Below are positions 1-8,375 of a DNA stretch of 64,000 bases, piece after piece. How positions within the stretch are numbered: the first letter of the stretch is position 1; each line of letters opens with the position of its first letter. The translations under genes were made by a program, and so were the position numbers. Origin of the DNA: Terriglobus roseus. Its GTDB lineage: Bacteria; Acidobacteriota; Terriglobia; Terriglobales; Acidobacteriaceae. Under the pieces are notes generated by a model, which made no database searches, was not told the DNA's origin, and worked only from the letters and a program-made list of their open reading frames with translations. Where the stretch lies: the NCBI RefSeq assembly GCF_900105625.1, contig NZ_FNSD01000001.1, forward strand, positions 4,092,001 to 4,156,000. The letters are read 5' to 3'.

Positions 1-217
1 GGATATAGGACCGGCCCTCGTTCAGCGCGGCCACCTTGCGGGTGTCAACGTCGAATCCTGTCATGGTGAATCCGGCGTCGGCGAGCAGCATGGTGAGTGG
101 CAGGCCAACGTAGCCCAGACCGACGATGCCTATCGATGCAGTGCGACCGATGAGCTTTCCAGTTAATTCCGTTGCTGACAGAAAGCGCTGATCGTGTTCG
201 GCGGTGAGCAGGTTCAT
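1..217 (-). CDS. Nucleotide-sugar (UDP-sugar) dehydrogenase, N-terminal part
   Basis: Only the first 72 codons lie in the window; the gene runs off the left edge. The translation begins MNLLTAEHDQRF and reaches a Rossmann dinucleotide-binding motif, GIVGLGYVGLPL, followed by an acidic FDVD at the end of the second strand. That pattern is typical of the UDP-glucose/UDP-N-acetylmannosamine 6-dehydrogenase family (WecC/Ugd type), which makes uronic acid sugar nucleotides for polysaccharides. The ATG has an AAGGA ribosome site about 8 nt upstream. It follows the GT4 gene by 33 nt on the same strand and is probably co-transcribed with it. Substrate cannot be decided from this fragment. Confidence 0.85.
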   Translation of the reverse strand, partial: MNLLTAEHDQRFLSATELTGKLIGRTASIGIVGLGYVGLPLTMLLADAGFTMTGFDVDTRKVAALNEGRSYI

Positions 218-250
218 TGGTCTCGTTCCTTTTCGTGTCAATGCGTAAAC

Positions 251-1468
251 TTACGGCCGGCTTGCGTGTTCAAGTGCCGGATCTGCGGTCGGTGCAACTG
301 GAGAGGTGGAGTCGGCGGGACGATTTCGCTGTAAAAGCCGCAACTGTATGTCGACGAAGCGACTGTCACTGCAGCGCATCTCGAATTTGCCGACCGTTCG
401 CTTCGCTTCACAACCAAGAGCCTCGCGCAGATGCGGATCGCGAAGACTGAGGATGGCGGAAGCCAACGCAGAAGGATCGCCCGGCGGGATCAGCAAGCCG
501 GCTCCACCGAGTGCCTCACGGTTCCCACCCACATCCGTGGCAACGATCGGAAGGCCGAAGGACATGTACTCCAACAGGGAATTGGAGAAGCCTTCCGCCC
601 GGGAACTCAGCACTCCAATATCCATCCCGGACAGCGGGGCACGAACATCCATTGCCGGATCGCAGATGGTGAAAACATCCTCCAGGCCAGCGGAGCGTAT
701 GCGCTCAAGCAGGGCATCTTTTTGATCGCCTTCGCCCACCACTACGAAGCGCATCAGGGAGGTGTGGATGCGCAGATGAATGGCAGCATCGATGAAGGTG
801 TCGATCCCTTTCACCAGACGGAGCCCGGATAGATTTCCCACCAGCAGATGATGGGGACCCAAGCCGAGTGCGCGGCGGAACCTGCTGCGCTCTTGCGCAG
901 AGGGCTGCATCGCCCGCAGGTCTATGCCGTTGTAGACCAGGTGCAGTTTGCGCGAGGGGACTCTTTCAAGCGCCAGGACACGTTTCCGTACTGCCTCGGA
1001 GTTCACGACAACCGCATCCACCGCCAGGTTGCTGAGGCGTTGCAACAGGATGAGTGGTGCCATGGGGGTACGAAACTCGCTGCGCAGGTTTCTGCGATGC
1101 CCGACGACGACACTCACGCCCGCGATTCGGGACAATACTGGAACAATCAGGTTCGACTCGGGAAAGAGCGCATGAACAATCGAGAATTTACGATGCTGGA
1201 GATAACGCAGAAATTCCAACGCACGGACGACGGAACTGATGGAAAAGAGCGAGGCCCATTGAAAATGCTGTACGGGGCAGCCAGCAAGGTCGGCCGTTAA
1301 CCACTTTGTTCCTCGCAACACGGCGACATACGGCCGCATCCCAGCCGCCTTGCACACCTTGATCAGGTGCAGCAGCTGGCGTTCTGTGCCACCTGCCGTA
1401 ATACTCTCCATCTCGTCGATGACAAAGAGAATGCGTGTCTTTGGAATCGCAGTCCTTACTTCGTTCAT
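251..1468 (-). CDS. Glycosyltransferase family 4 (GT-B fold)
   Basis: A 405-residue cytoplasmic glycosyltransferase. The N-terminal half has the GT4 acceptor-domain opening (ILFVIDEM, then a Gly-rich GGTERQLLHL loop). The C-terminal half carries the donor-binding signature EGFSNSLLEYMSFGLPIV followed by ATDVGGNRE, including the E-x7-E spacing typical of retaining GT4 enzymes. It probably adds a sugar to the lipid-linked EPS repeat unit. It is transcribed divergently from the deacetylase at 1619 and is followed by the nucleotide-sugar dehydrogenase, so the two likely form an operon. A sigma54-like element at 1505-1519 lies about 25 nt upstream of the predicted leader. Sugar specificity is unknown. 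Confidence 0.9.
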   Translation of the reverse strand: MNEVRTAIPKTRILFVIDEMESITAGGTERQLLHLIKVCKAAGMRPYVAVLRGTKWLTADLAGCPVQHFQWASLFSISSVVRALEFLRYLQHRKFSIVHALFPESNLIVPVLSRIAGVSVVVGHRRNLRSEFRTPMAPLILLQRLSNLAVDAVVVNSEAVRKRVLALERVPSRKLHLVYNGIDLRAMQPSAQERSRFRRALGLGPHHLLVGNLSGLRLVKGIDTFIDAAIHLRIHTSLMRFVVVGEGDQKDALLERIRSAGLEDVFTICDPAMDVRAPLSGMDIGVLSSRAEGFSNSLLEYMSFGLPIVATDVGGNREALGGAGLLIPPGDPSALASAILSLRDPHLREALGCEAKRTVGKFEMRCSDSRFVDIQLRLLQRNRPADSTSPVAPTADPALEHASRP

Positions 1469-1504
1469 GCCGTGTGAAGCCTTTCGTATTCAGACATTCA
1501 GGAA

Positions 1505-1519
1505 GCAAGCGCTCGGCCA
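1505..1519 (-). promoter_or_regulatory. Sigma54-like -24/-12 element before the GT4 gene
   Basis: Read on the minus strand the site is TGGCCGA-GCGC-TTGC. It keeps the invariant GG and GC with exactly 10 nt between them, all of TGGC and all of TTGC of the consensus TGGCACG-N4-TTGC. A transcript starting about 12 nt downstream (near 1493) would have a leader of about 25 nt before the ATG at 1468. Seen by eye only. Confidence 0.45.
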
Positions 1520-1591
1520 TTGTGCGCCAATGAGCCGGCCGACGTGGTTGGTCATTGTCGACAGCATCTGCTGCCTGTCGAGGCGGCTGGT

Positions 1592-1606
1592 TGGCAGGTT
1601 GCGTGC
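1592..1606 (+). promoter_or_regulatory. Sigma54-like -24/-12 element before the deacetylase
   Basis: TGGCAGG-TTGC-GTGC, with GG-N10-GC spacing and 9 of 11 consensus positions (TGGCA, G and TGC). The predicted start of transcription is at or next to the ATG at 1619, which would make the mRNA nearly leaderless. This agrees with the lack of a ribosome-binding site there, but is not proof. Confidence 0.4.
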
Positions 1607-1618
1607 GTAAACACCAAT

Positions 1619-2617
1619 ATGGATTTGGCCATCAAGACAACAGGCGCGACCCTGCTCTACAACAGCGGGGCCTTCGCGCTGGCGGATCACCTGGGTCCGC
1701 GCAATGGTGGCATGATCCTGAATCTGCATCGTGTGTTGCCGGCCGGGAAAGCTGAGCTGGCTTACGATGCACACACGGTCATGTCGGCCGAGTCCTTCCG
1801 CGCCTTATTGGAATTCCTGGGACGTCGATACAAAGTCGTCGACATGGAAACTTTGCTGCATGACCGTGAGGAAAGTAAGTCGCAAAAGATTGCACTTACC
1901 TTTGACGATGGTTGGATTGATACCTTCGAGGTCGTGCGTCCCTTACTGCTGCGTTTCGGCATGGCGGCTACCGTCTTTGTTTGCACAGACCTCGCTGGCA
2001 CAGTGGCAATGCTCCCGGAGGAGCGACTGACAAGGATCTATGACCTATGCCGGAAGGGCGGCGTTTATGATGTGTTCGTCAATACCTTGCAGACCTGGGC
2101 GGGCAGGCATGACTGTATCCCGCTGGAAAACTGGTCGGCCTTCGCGAAGGGCATGACCTTGTCGACCAAGCTCTCATTTGCTGCGCACATGGAAGAACGA
2201 CTCGGCATCTGTTGTGGACGGAAAGCAAGCTTTATGAACTGGAATCAGATCCGCAGCATGGCTTCAGCAGGCTTTGAGATCGGCTCTCACACGGCATGTC
2301 ATGCCACGCTCGGTGCCGAGGACCGAGAGGTCGTTCGCCTGGAGATGACTCGCTCCCTTCGGAGAATCAAGTTCGAGACGGGGGAGAAGCCGAAGTATTT
2401 CGCATATCCCAATGGTTCCCTCAATGCGGTGACGGAGCAGATCGCGATGGAGGTTGGATACCAACAGACCTTCAGCACCGTTCCTCGCGCGATCTCCAAT
2501 CGCTATCGGGGCGGCGCCCGTCCTCGCATTCCGATGGACGATACCCTTATGCTCGACGCCAATGGCAGGTTCAGCGCAGCACGTGCTGCGTTTCATCTGC
2601 TGCGATGGCGACGTTGA
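1619..2617 (+). CDS. Polysaccharide deacetylase (NodB/CE4 domain)
   Basis: A 332-residue protein with the CE4 metal-dependent deacetylase signature: motif 1 TFDDGW (residues about 94-99), motif 2 GSHTACH (the H-x3-H zinc ligands), and motif 3 FAYPNGS. It should remove N- or O-acetyl groups from a polysaccharide, probably the EPS made by this locus. The frame is open upstream to a TTG at 1520, but ATG 1619 is preferred because the family-like N-terminus (LLYNSGAFALADHL, then ILNLHRVLP) begins just after it. No signal peptide is evident. It converges with the GT2 gene at 2571 and their 3' ends overlap by 47 nt. Confidence 0.88.
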   Translation: MDLAIKTTGATLLYNSGAFALADHLGPRNGGMILNLHRVLPAGKAELAYDAHTVMSAESFRALLEFLGRRYKVVDMETLLHDREESKSQKIALTFDDGWIDTFEVVRPLLLRFGMAATVFVCTDLAGTVAMLPEERLTRIYDLCRKGGVYDVFVNTLQTWAGRHDCIPLENWSAFAKGMTLSTKLSFAAHMEERLGICCGRKASFMNWNQIRSMASAGFEIGSHTACHATLGAEDREVVRLEMTRSLRRIKFETGEKPKYFAYPNGSLNAVTEQIAMEVGYQQTFSTVPRAISNRYRGGARPRIPMDDTLMLDANGRFSAARAAFHLLRWRR

Positions 2618-3641
2618 TCTGACCGACGTCGAGGGCTGCATCTTTGAATGTCTGCGGGCCTGCTCCTGATATTGTTTCCATCAACATGCCGGTGCCGAGC
2701 CCAAGATGTATGACTGGCAAAATAACGGCGGCAGCAAAAGCTGACCTTCGGCGATCGTTCCACGTAGTCACCGTTGCAAGCAGGACGATCACCGCCACGT
2801 AAGCGACGAGTGGCAGCGCGCATACCCAACTAAACCAGACGCCAGTAGCAGTCATCAGCAGGATGACAAGCATTGCAGGGGCCAGGCTGCGAATGCTGCG
2901 TTCGGATCGGTGCTTTCTGGCGAGACGAACGCGGCCCTGGCCGTAGCGCACCATCTGCCTCCACAAACCCCTGATCGTGGACCTCGCCTGGTAGTCGATC
3001 GCAAGGTCGGGATGCGCGTACGCAAGTTTGCCACTGAGCCAAAGGCGCGTATTGAATTCCACGTCTTCACACGCGTCAAAGCTTTCGTCATAAAGGCCCA
3101 GCGCTTTGAAGACTTCTCGTCGGTAGACAGCGCCTGAGCTACGCGGATCGCACGGCCCGATGAAGTTGCGATCGTAAATCAATGAAGCTGAGCCGTGGCC
3201 GAAGCGGGATGCCCGCGTAGCCGCGATGTTCTCGCTCCAGCGGTTGCCAGGGAGACCAACTAAAGGTTGAGCTCTGCAGAGGCAATGGGCCCCTGTCGTT
3301 TCAAACAGCTCTGCGGTACGAAGGAGCAGTTGGGGATTCTGGACGCGAGTATGGCCGTCGATGAACGCAACAATCTCTCCGCGAGCGGCTTTCACCCCGG
3401 CGTTCCGACCCGCGCTGCTGCGTCTTCTTAAGTTCGGTACGAGCGATAGTGCGACCGGATAATCTCCGGATTGAGAGCGGACAAAATCAACAGTGCCGTC
3501 CACGGAGCCACCGTCCGCGACGATGATCTCCCATCGGTCTCGCGGGTACTGCTGCAATGCCAAGTCCTTCAGGAGAAGTGGCAGGCAAAGCCGTTCATTC
3601 AGCACCGGGATGATCACGGAGAGAAAGGGGTAATGCACCAT
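2571..3641 (-). CDS. Membrane-anchored GT2 glycosyltransferase
   Basis: An inverting GT-A glycosyltransferase of about 356 residues. The N-terminus has PFLSVIIPVLNE and IIVADGGSVDGT (the nucleotide-binding DGGS), then FIDGH in the metal-site position, and DACEDVEFNTRLW, the ED acceptor motif. The C-terminal 100 residues hold about three hydrophobic segments (from LAPAMLVILLM onward), so it probably works at the inner face of the cytoplasmic membrane, as in ExoA-like EPS enzymes. The start ATG at 3641 shares one base with the TGA of the upstream gene, which suggests translational coupling. An ATG at 3662 in the same frame is an alternative. Last gene of the long minus-strand EPS operon. Confidence 0.87.
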   Translation of the reverse strand: MVHYPFLSVIIPVLNERLCLPLLLKDLALQQYPRDRWEIIVADGGSVDGTVDFVRSQSGDYPVALSLVPNLRRRSSAGRNAGVKAARGEIVAFIDGHTRVQNPQLLLRTAELFETTGAHCLCRAQPLVGLPGNRWSENIAATRASRFGHGSASLIYDRNFIGPCDPRSSGAVYRREVFKALGLYDESFDACEDVEFNTRLWLSGKLAYAHPDLAIDYQARSTIRGLWRQMVRYGQGRVRLARKHRSERSIRSLAPAMLVILLMTATGVWFSWVCALPLVAYVAVIVLLATVTTWNDRRRSAFAAAVILPVIHLGLGTGMLMETISGAGPQTFKDAALDVGQINVAIAADETQHVLR

Positions 3642-4828
3642 CAGCGTTCTGTCCGAGTCCATACGCGTTGTCTCAGATGAACAAGCGCCTGCCATTGGGC
3701 GCTCGCGATTCGAGTCGCATACTTCATTTCTTCCAAGGCGCTGTGATCTCGCGAGGACCGTGTCGCTATCAGAATGGCGGCCTGCGCTGCGGCTGAAAGG
3801 CCGATCAAGCTTACGATAGCCGCTCGGAATGCGGGCGGCGCAAGGATCAGACCGCCGAACGTGAATATCAGGGCATACGCAGTTGTGACTCTGCTGTTGC
3901 AAAGCAGAAGCAGTGCGCCGTGCATCGCGAAGGTGTCGCGGAAGCGTAGAGCCCGATAGGCGAGAGGGCTGAGACGCGTGAAGAGCAGGTGCAGATTACC
4001 CTTCGCCCAACGAATGCGCTGTGAACTGCAATGGGCCGCTAGCGCCGGAAGGCGGGCGCTGATGCTGACCCGATCGATATATCGGACCGCGATCCGATGC
4101 ATCATCAGGTCCAGTGTGTATTCCATGTCTTCTGCGATCGAGTCCGCACGCCATGGGACGGCTTTCAAGACGCTCTTTGGAAGACAGAAGCCATTTCCCT
4201 GAAGGACAACGGGAAGACCCAGGGCCATTCGCGGATGGTGAACGCTCCGGTGTTCCAAATCCTTTGCATTTATGCTCGCGTTGGAAGCCCACGCATGACC
4301 CTCGGCATGAAACCGATATCGAACCTGGTAGGCCACGGTTCGCTTCGCTTCCTCATCCTTGCGAAGCTCATCATCCAAAACTCTTAACAGGTTCGGGTCG
4401 GCGATGGTGTCCGCATCCAGAACCACCACTGCGTCATGCTGCGTACGTGTCACGCTCTCCAGCGCCCAGGCGAGCGCGAACCCTTTACCAAGCCTTTCAG
4501 AGTCCACACGAACCCATACCTCTGCGCCAGCCCTGCGAGCAAAGAGACCGGTTGAGTCGGTGCAGTTATCGGCAACGACGATCGTCCGGACGAGAGACGG
4601 GGGATAGTCCAGCGACCGAAGATTTCCCACCGTGTCCGCAATATCAGCGCCCTCATCATGTGCCGGCACAAGCAAAATGAAGCGCGACAGAGGCGTTTCA
4701 CGGAATGGCGGACAGCGCGTATCTGCATCGTCGATCCGTTCGCCCAGTATGGTCAGGCAAAGCTGAATCGTGGACGTAAGAAGTACTACGGTCGCCAATC
4801 CGATCAACAACGTGCCGACAAGGATCAC
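3641..4828 (-). CDS. GT2 family glycosyltransferase, membrane protein
   Basis: About 395 residues. It starts with a hydrophobic segment (ILVGTLLIGLATVVLL), followed by a GT-A domain with FILLVPAHDEG, VVADNCTDST, VVLDADT (DxD metal site), IAEDMEYTLDLM (ED) and QRIRWAKGN, a QRxRW-type motif seen in processive and membrane GT2 enzymes such as cellulose or hyaluronan synthases. More hydrophobic segments follow. The GTG start at 4828 forms a 4-nt GTGA overlap with the stop of the sugar transferase. The frame is open further upstream, but only inside that gene. It could extend the lipid-linked sugar; I cannot tell transferase from polymerase. Confidence 0.85.
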   Translation of the reverse strand: MILVGTLLIGLATVVLLTSTIQLCLTILGERIDDADTRCPPFRETPLSRFILLVPAHDEGADIADTVGNLRSLDYPPSLVRTIVVADNCTDSTGLFARRAGAEVWVRVDSERLGKGFALAWALESVTRTQHDAVVVLDADTIADPNLLRVLDDELRKDEEAKRTVAYQVRYRFHAEGHAWASNASINAKDLEHRSVHHPRMALGLPVVLQGNGFCLPKSVLKAVPWRADSIAEDMEYTLDLMMHRIAVRYIDRVSISARLPALAAHCSSQRIRWAKGNLHLLFTRLSPLAYRALRFRDTFAMHGALLLLCNSRVTTAYALIFTFGGLILAPPAFRAAIVSLIGLSAAAQAAILIATRSSRDHSALEEMKYATRIASAQWQALVHLRQRVWTRTER

Positions 4829-6165
4829 TGTGCACCCCGACCAATCAGGCACATCTTGACTGTCTTCAAAAGGATGAACAAATTGAACGAAAGGGTACGA
4901 TGCTTCAGGTAATAGAGGTCGTACTCGTGCTTGGTATACGCGTCGGCAATCGATTCGCCATATCGGGAACAGACCTGTGCCCATCCGGTCACACCCGGTG
5001 TGACGGTATGCCGAAGTGCGTAGAACGGCACCTGATCGCGCAGCACTTCGGTGAAGTGCTTTCTCTCGGGCCGCGGGCCGACCATCGACATCTCACGCCG
5101 AAGCACATTCCATAACTGCGGCAACTCATCCAGATGATATTTGCGCAGCGACCGACCGATGCGTGTGACGCGTGGATCGTCTTTGCAGGCCCAGATAGGA
5201 CCGGTGGAAGTCTCTGCGTCGATGCGCATGGTCCTGAGCTTGATGATGTTGAATAAGCGTCCGTCGCGGCCCACGCGCTCCTGCCGATAGAGGCAGGGGC
5301 CCCGTGACTCGAGCTTGATCAGGATCATGCAAATCAAGATGGCTGGAGCAGCCGCCATGAGCATCAGCGATGCGACAATCAAGTCCATTGCGGTGGTGGC
5401 CAGGGCAACCCAGCCGCTTGCATTCAGTGCCGGTCCATGGGCTACGTCGGCCTCGGTAAGGCTACGGATGGGAAGCCGGCCGGTGATGGCTTCATAGACG
5501 TCCGTCGCATCTTCCACACGGACTCCGCGCTGGCGTAGACCGATAAGTTGCGTGGCGAGGTCCGGACGAAAGCGCGCTGGCTGGTCGACCGCGATCCACG
5601 TCGGATGAAAGCTCCTCTCCAACGCCCCCAGGGTGCTCCGGAGCGGGGAAGACAGTCGCATGACCGAGGTGATACTGACCGGTAAGCTTCGTTGTGTGCG
5701 GACGTGGCGCGCCATCTCGTCGATCAAGGGACTGTCTCCGATCAGCAACAGCTTCTCGCGCGACGCCGGATGCGAGTAACGCTCGTAGACCAGGTGAAGA
5801 CAGAGCAGGAACGAGACGATGCCCACGAAGCCTGCGCACAGCCAGGTGGCGGAGCGTGATGGTGCCAAGGCTATCGCGCTGAGTGGCGCGGCGGCCAGGG
5901 TGGCGACGCCGACCGTCAGAAAGACAGTGCGCGCCAGTCCTTTCAACCCGTGGCGAAGATCAAGGTCATAGAAGTCGAAGACATAGAAGACGAAGAGACA
6001 CAGGCACGCTGTCGCCGCGACCCAGGCTCCCTCGGCAGGAAGAAGGTTTGATCCGGGTGTATGGAATCGCATCAGTTGCAGCAGACATGCCGACGCGATG
6101 ATGCCGTCGAGTGCAATCATCAGGAACAGTCGGCGTGGATAGTAATGGCTGAAAATACGGACCAT
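4825..6165 (-). CDS. Exopolysaccharide polyprenyl-phosphate sugar phosphotransferase
   Basis: 446 residues. Four N-terminal hydrophobic segments (about 10-130) are followed by a nucleotide-binding-like middle, a further membrane hairpin (about 255-280) and the C-terminal bacterial sugar transferase domain. That domain shows the family hallmarks: RQERVGRDGRLFNIIKLRTM, DELPQLWNVL, MSMVGPRPER and PGVTGWAQV. Such enzymes load the first sugar-1-phosphate onto undecaprenyl phosphate and start repeat-unit assembly (WbaP/EpsB-type family). It lies 14 nt downstream of the tyrosine kinase gene and overlaps the next GT2 gene by 4 nt. The sugar used is not predictable. Confidence 0.92.
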   Translation of the reverse strand: MVRIFSHYYPRRLFLMIALDGIIASACLLQLMRFHTPGSNLLPAEGAWVAATACLCLFVFYVFDFYDLDLRHGLKGLARTVFLTVGVATLAAAPLSAIALAPSRSATWLCAGFVGIVSFLLCLHLVYERYSHPASREKLLLIGDSPLIDEMARHVRTQRSLPVSITSVMRLSSPLRSTLGALERSFHPTWIAVDQPARFRPDLATQLIGLRQRGVRVEDATDVYEAITGRLPIRSLTEADVAHGPALNASGWVALATTAMDLIVASLMLMAAAPAILICMILIKLESRGPCLYRQERVGRDGRLFNIIKLRTMRIDAETSTGPIWACKDDPRVTRIGRSLRKYHLDELPQLWNVLRREMSMVGPRPERKHFTEVLRDQVPFYALRHTVTPGVTGWAQVCSRYGESIADAYTKHEYDLYYLKHRTLSFNLFILLKTVKMCLIGRGAQ

Positions 6166-6179
6166 CGAATAACTCCAAG

Positions 6180-6968
6180 CTATTGATAGCTGTAGTAATG
6201 TTGTTCGTGCTTCAGGTGTTTCACCTTGTTCAGGACCACCCCAATGGTCTTGTCTCCCAATTGCTCGAGGGCGTCCTGTATGTCGCTGATCCGTGTGTGT
6301 TCAGCCTTGACGACAAACAGAACATTCGCAACGTGCGGCAGGATACTTTGGGTGTCGACTGTCGCCAGCAACGGTGCAGTATCGATGACGACCATGTCGT
6401 ATTGAGCGCTTGCTTCCCGCAACATACTGGCCAGTCGTGGGGACTGAAGAGCTTCGTTTGCCCGCGGAACACTGTCAAACACCAGCAGGGCATCCAGGTT
6501 TTCGCGGAGATGAATCACTGCGTTTTTCCAGGGCTCCGTTGATTCAAGACTCAGGCGGCGAGACCCGCCCTTCAGACCGAGCATCTTTGCGATATTGGGA
6601 CGCCGAAGGTCCAGTTCGATCAGAAGCGTGCGAATGGACTTGACCCGCGCAAGGCTGAACGCAATGTTCAGTGCGGTGACAGTTTTCCCATCGCCTGACA
6701 GGGAGCTGGCCACAGCAAATGTATTGCCACGCCCTCCGCGCGCTACGGCGAGCAGCCGCGTTCGGAGGAGGTGGTACTGCTCGGCACCCAGCAAAACGCG
6801 CTGGTGCCCGGGAGTATGGGAGATATCGTCCACCAGAATCATCGGGCTCGCCTTACGAAGATCCGCGTGCGTTTCGTTCATCGAGACGGGTGGTGGACCC
6901 GCCGCGGGTCGTGGGATCACGGGAATCACTCGTGCGGGGGCTGCATCGCGTAAACCTAATGTCGTCAT
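6180..6968 (-). CDS. CpsD/CapB-type tyrosine kinase (BY-kinase), cytoplasmic domain
   Basis: 262 residues with the BY-kinase ATPase motifs: Walker A SSLSGDGKT (88-96), Walker A' LIELDLRRPN (about 116-125) and Walker B VVIDTAP (about 192-198). Before Walker A there is the usual EQYHLLRTRL oligomerisation motif. The C-terminus ends HYYSYQ, a very short tyrosine cluster where autophosphorylation would occur. It works with the membrane Wzz-type protein encoded just upstream, with which its start codon overlaps (ATGA, 6965-6968), to control EPS polymerisation and export. Kinase and membrane parts are separate proteins here, the arrangement described for Gram-positive CpsCD, though the export genes around it are Gram-negative in type. 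Confidence 0.9.
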   Translation of the reverse strand: MTTLGLRDAAPARVIPVIPRPAAGPPPVSMNETHADLRKASPMILVDDISHTPGHQRVLLGAEQYHLLRTRLLAVARGGRGNTFAVASSLSGDGKTVTALNIAFSLARVKSIRTLLIELDLRRPNIAKMLGLKGGSRRLSLESTEPWKNAVIHLRENLDALLVFDSVPRANEALQSPRLASMLREASAQYDMVVIDTAPLLATVDTQSILPHVANVLFVVKAEHTRISDIQDALEQLGDKTIGVVLNKVKHLKHEQHYYSYQ

Positions 6969-8371
6969 GTCGTCTTCCCATTTCCAGTGAGGGATGGAAT
7001 GCTGGCGATAAGCGGGGCGCTCAGGTAAAGAGCGACATCACCCTCGTCGTGCAATGTGTCGTCGAGCAGATGCGAAAGGAGAGAAAGGGCGAGTCCCAGG
7101 GCAATGCCAAGTCCCGAGCCGGCCACAATCAACATGCGTGTATTCGGAGAGAAGGGCGCCGTGGGGAACGATGCGTTATCCAGGACAGAGATCGTGTCGT
7201 CGGCGTTGCTGCTCTCCAGCGTTTGAACCAGCGTGGAGTTAGCCTGGCGAGTCTCCAGTGCATCGAGTCTCTTCCGTGCGCTCTCGTATTGTTCCTGCAA
7301 CTCGACCAGGTTGGAAGACAACAGGCCACTGGCTTGCAGGGAGGCCTTGATCCGCTGGATTTCGCCAGTGATCTCTCTCTGTCTGCGCCGTCGATCTTCC
7401 AGGTCCTGTGAAAGATTCCGCACCGGTGGTAGTCGGGTCTCTGCACGCTCCGATGATGGCGGCTTATCTTTGCCTCTCTGACTGCGAGTAGCCATCTCCA
7501 GGTCGTTGATCTGCCCCTTCAGGCGAACCATATCCGGATGCTCGAGCGTGTAGGTCTGCCGCTTTGTCTGGTACTCCTCCTGCAGCGCCGCGAGCTGGCG
7601 TTCCTCTGGACTCATCATGGCGGTGGCATCCAGAGAGCTCCGGGCGCTCGCGGACTGTGGCCGTCCAGTGTCCTCTGTCATGCGATCAATGGCGGCATTG
7701 TTCGCCATCAGCAGCGCTTCCATACTGTTTAGGGACTGAAGATTTGCCATGCTCTGTTCCGGCAACGAACCGTTGTGCTGCATGCGGAAGCGCTGCAGTA
7801 ACTGCTGCTTCTCGTTTACTTCCTGACGAGCCCGTTGGACTTCGCTGTCGAGAAAAACAATCGACTGGCCGGCTTCTTCCGAACGTTTATTCTGGTGGTG
7901 AAGGACGGCGGCATCGGCCACATGCTGGGTTACGTCATGCGCCTGCTGCGCGCTGCCTGCCGTATACGTTATCCGGACGATCGCCGAATCCTGGCGCTCC
8001 GATCGCTCGTTGTCCATCGCCAGGGACAGGTGCAGTCGCAGCGCCTCAGCAGCAGCTTCACGCGTCGTCGTACCGTCGCTCCCTAACTGAAGTTCATTCA
8101 CCATTTTCAAAAGCGACGCGTTGCTGAGCAGAGTGTTCGTGAGGTTCGAGAACTCGTTCTTGACGTCTTTATCGCTGGAGGATTTCACCAGGTCGGAGGT
8201 CAAGGAGTGTGCCTGCACGAGCAGCGTCGCTTCTGATCGGTACTGTCGGGGAAGCGTCCGCGCGAGGTAGATGGATGCACCCGGAAACAGGATGAGGCAG
8301 ATGACGAATGGGAGCCAACGCCGCTGGAACAGGCGAAGATAGGCAGGGAGCGAGCTCGGAAGTTTCTTCAT
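6965..8371 (-). CDS. Wzz/GumC-type polysaccharide chain-length determinant
   Basis: 468 residues. A membrane segment near residues 18-38 is followed by a Wzz N-terminal domain (LPRQYRSEATLLVQ), a long periplasmic coiled-coil rich in Glu, Gln and Arg (about 165-400), a proline-rich APFSPN stretch and a second membrane helix (about 420-445), ending in a short cytoplasmic tail. This is the usual layout of polysaccharide co-polymerases. It likely partners the BY-kinase (downstream, 4-nt overlap) and the Wza-like protein. The barrel gene ends only 4 nt upstream of its start. Confidence 0.9.
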   Translation of the reverse strand: MKKLPSSLPAYLRLFQRRWLPFVICLILFPGASIYLARTLPRQYRSEATLLVQAHSLTSDLVKSSSDKDVKNEFSNLTNTLLSNASLLKMVNELQLGSDGTTTREAAAEALRLHLSLAMDNERSERQDSAIVRITYTAGSAQQAHDVTQHVADAAVLHHQNKRSEEAGQSIVFLDSEVQRARQEVNEKQQLLQRFRMQHNGSLPEQSMANLQSLNSMEALLMANNAAIDRMTEDTGRPQSASARSSLDATAMMSPEERQLAALQEEYQTKRQTYTLEHPDMVRLKGQINDLEMATRSQRGKDKPPSSERAETRLPPVRNLSQDLEDRRRRQREITGEIQRIKASLQASGLLSSNLVELQEQYESARKRLDALETRQANSTLVQTLESSNADDTISVLDNASFPTAPFSPNTRMLIVAGSGLGIALGLALSLLSHLLDDTLHDEGDVALYLSAPLIASIPSLTGNGKTT

Positions 8372-8375
8372 AAGA

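Noticed and set aside
1520-1618. Upstream extension of the deacetylase to the TTG at 1520
   Set aside because: No ribosome site, and the added residues do not resemble the family; they would also cover the divergent promoter region.
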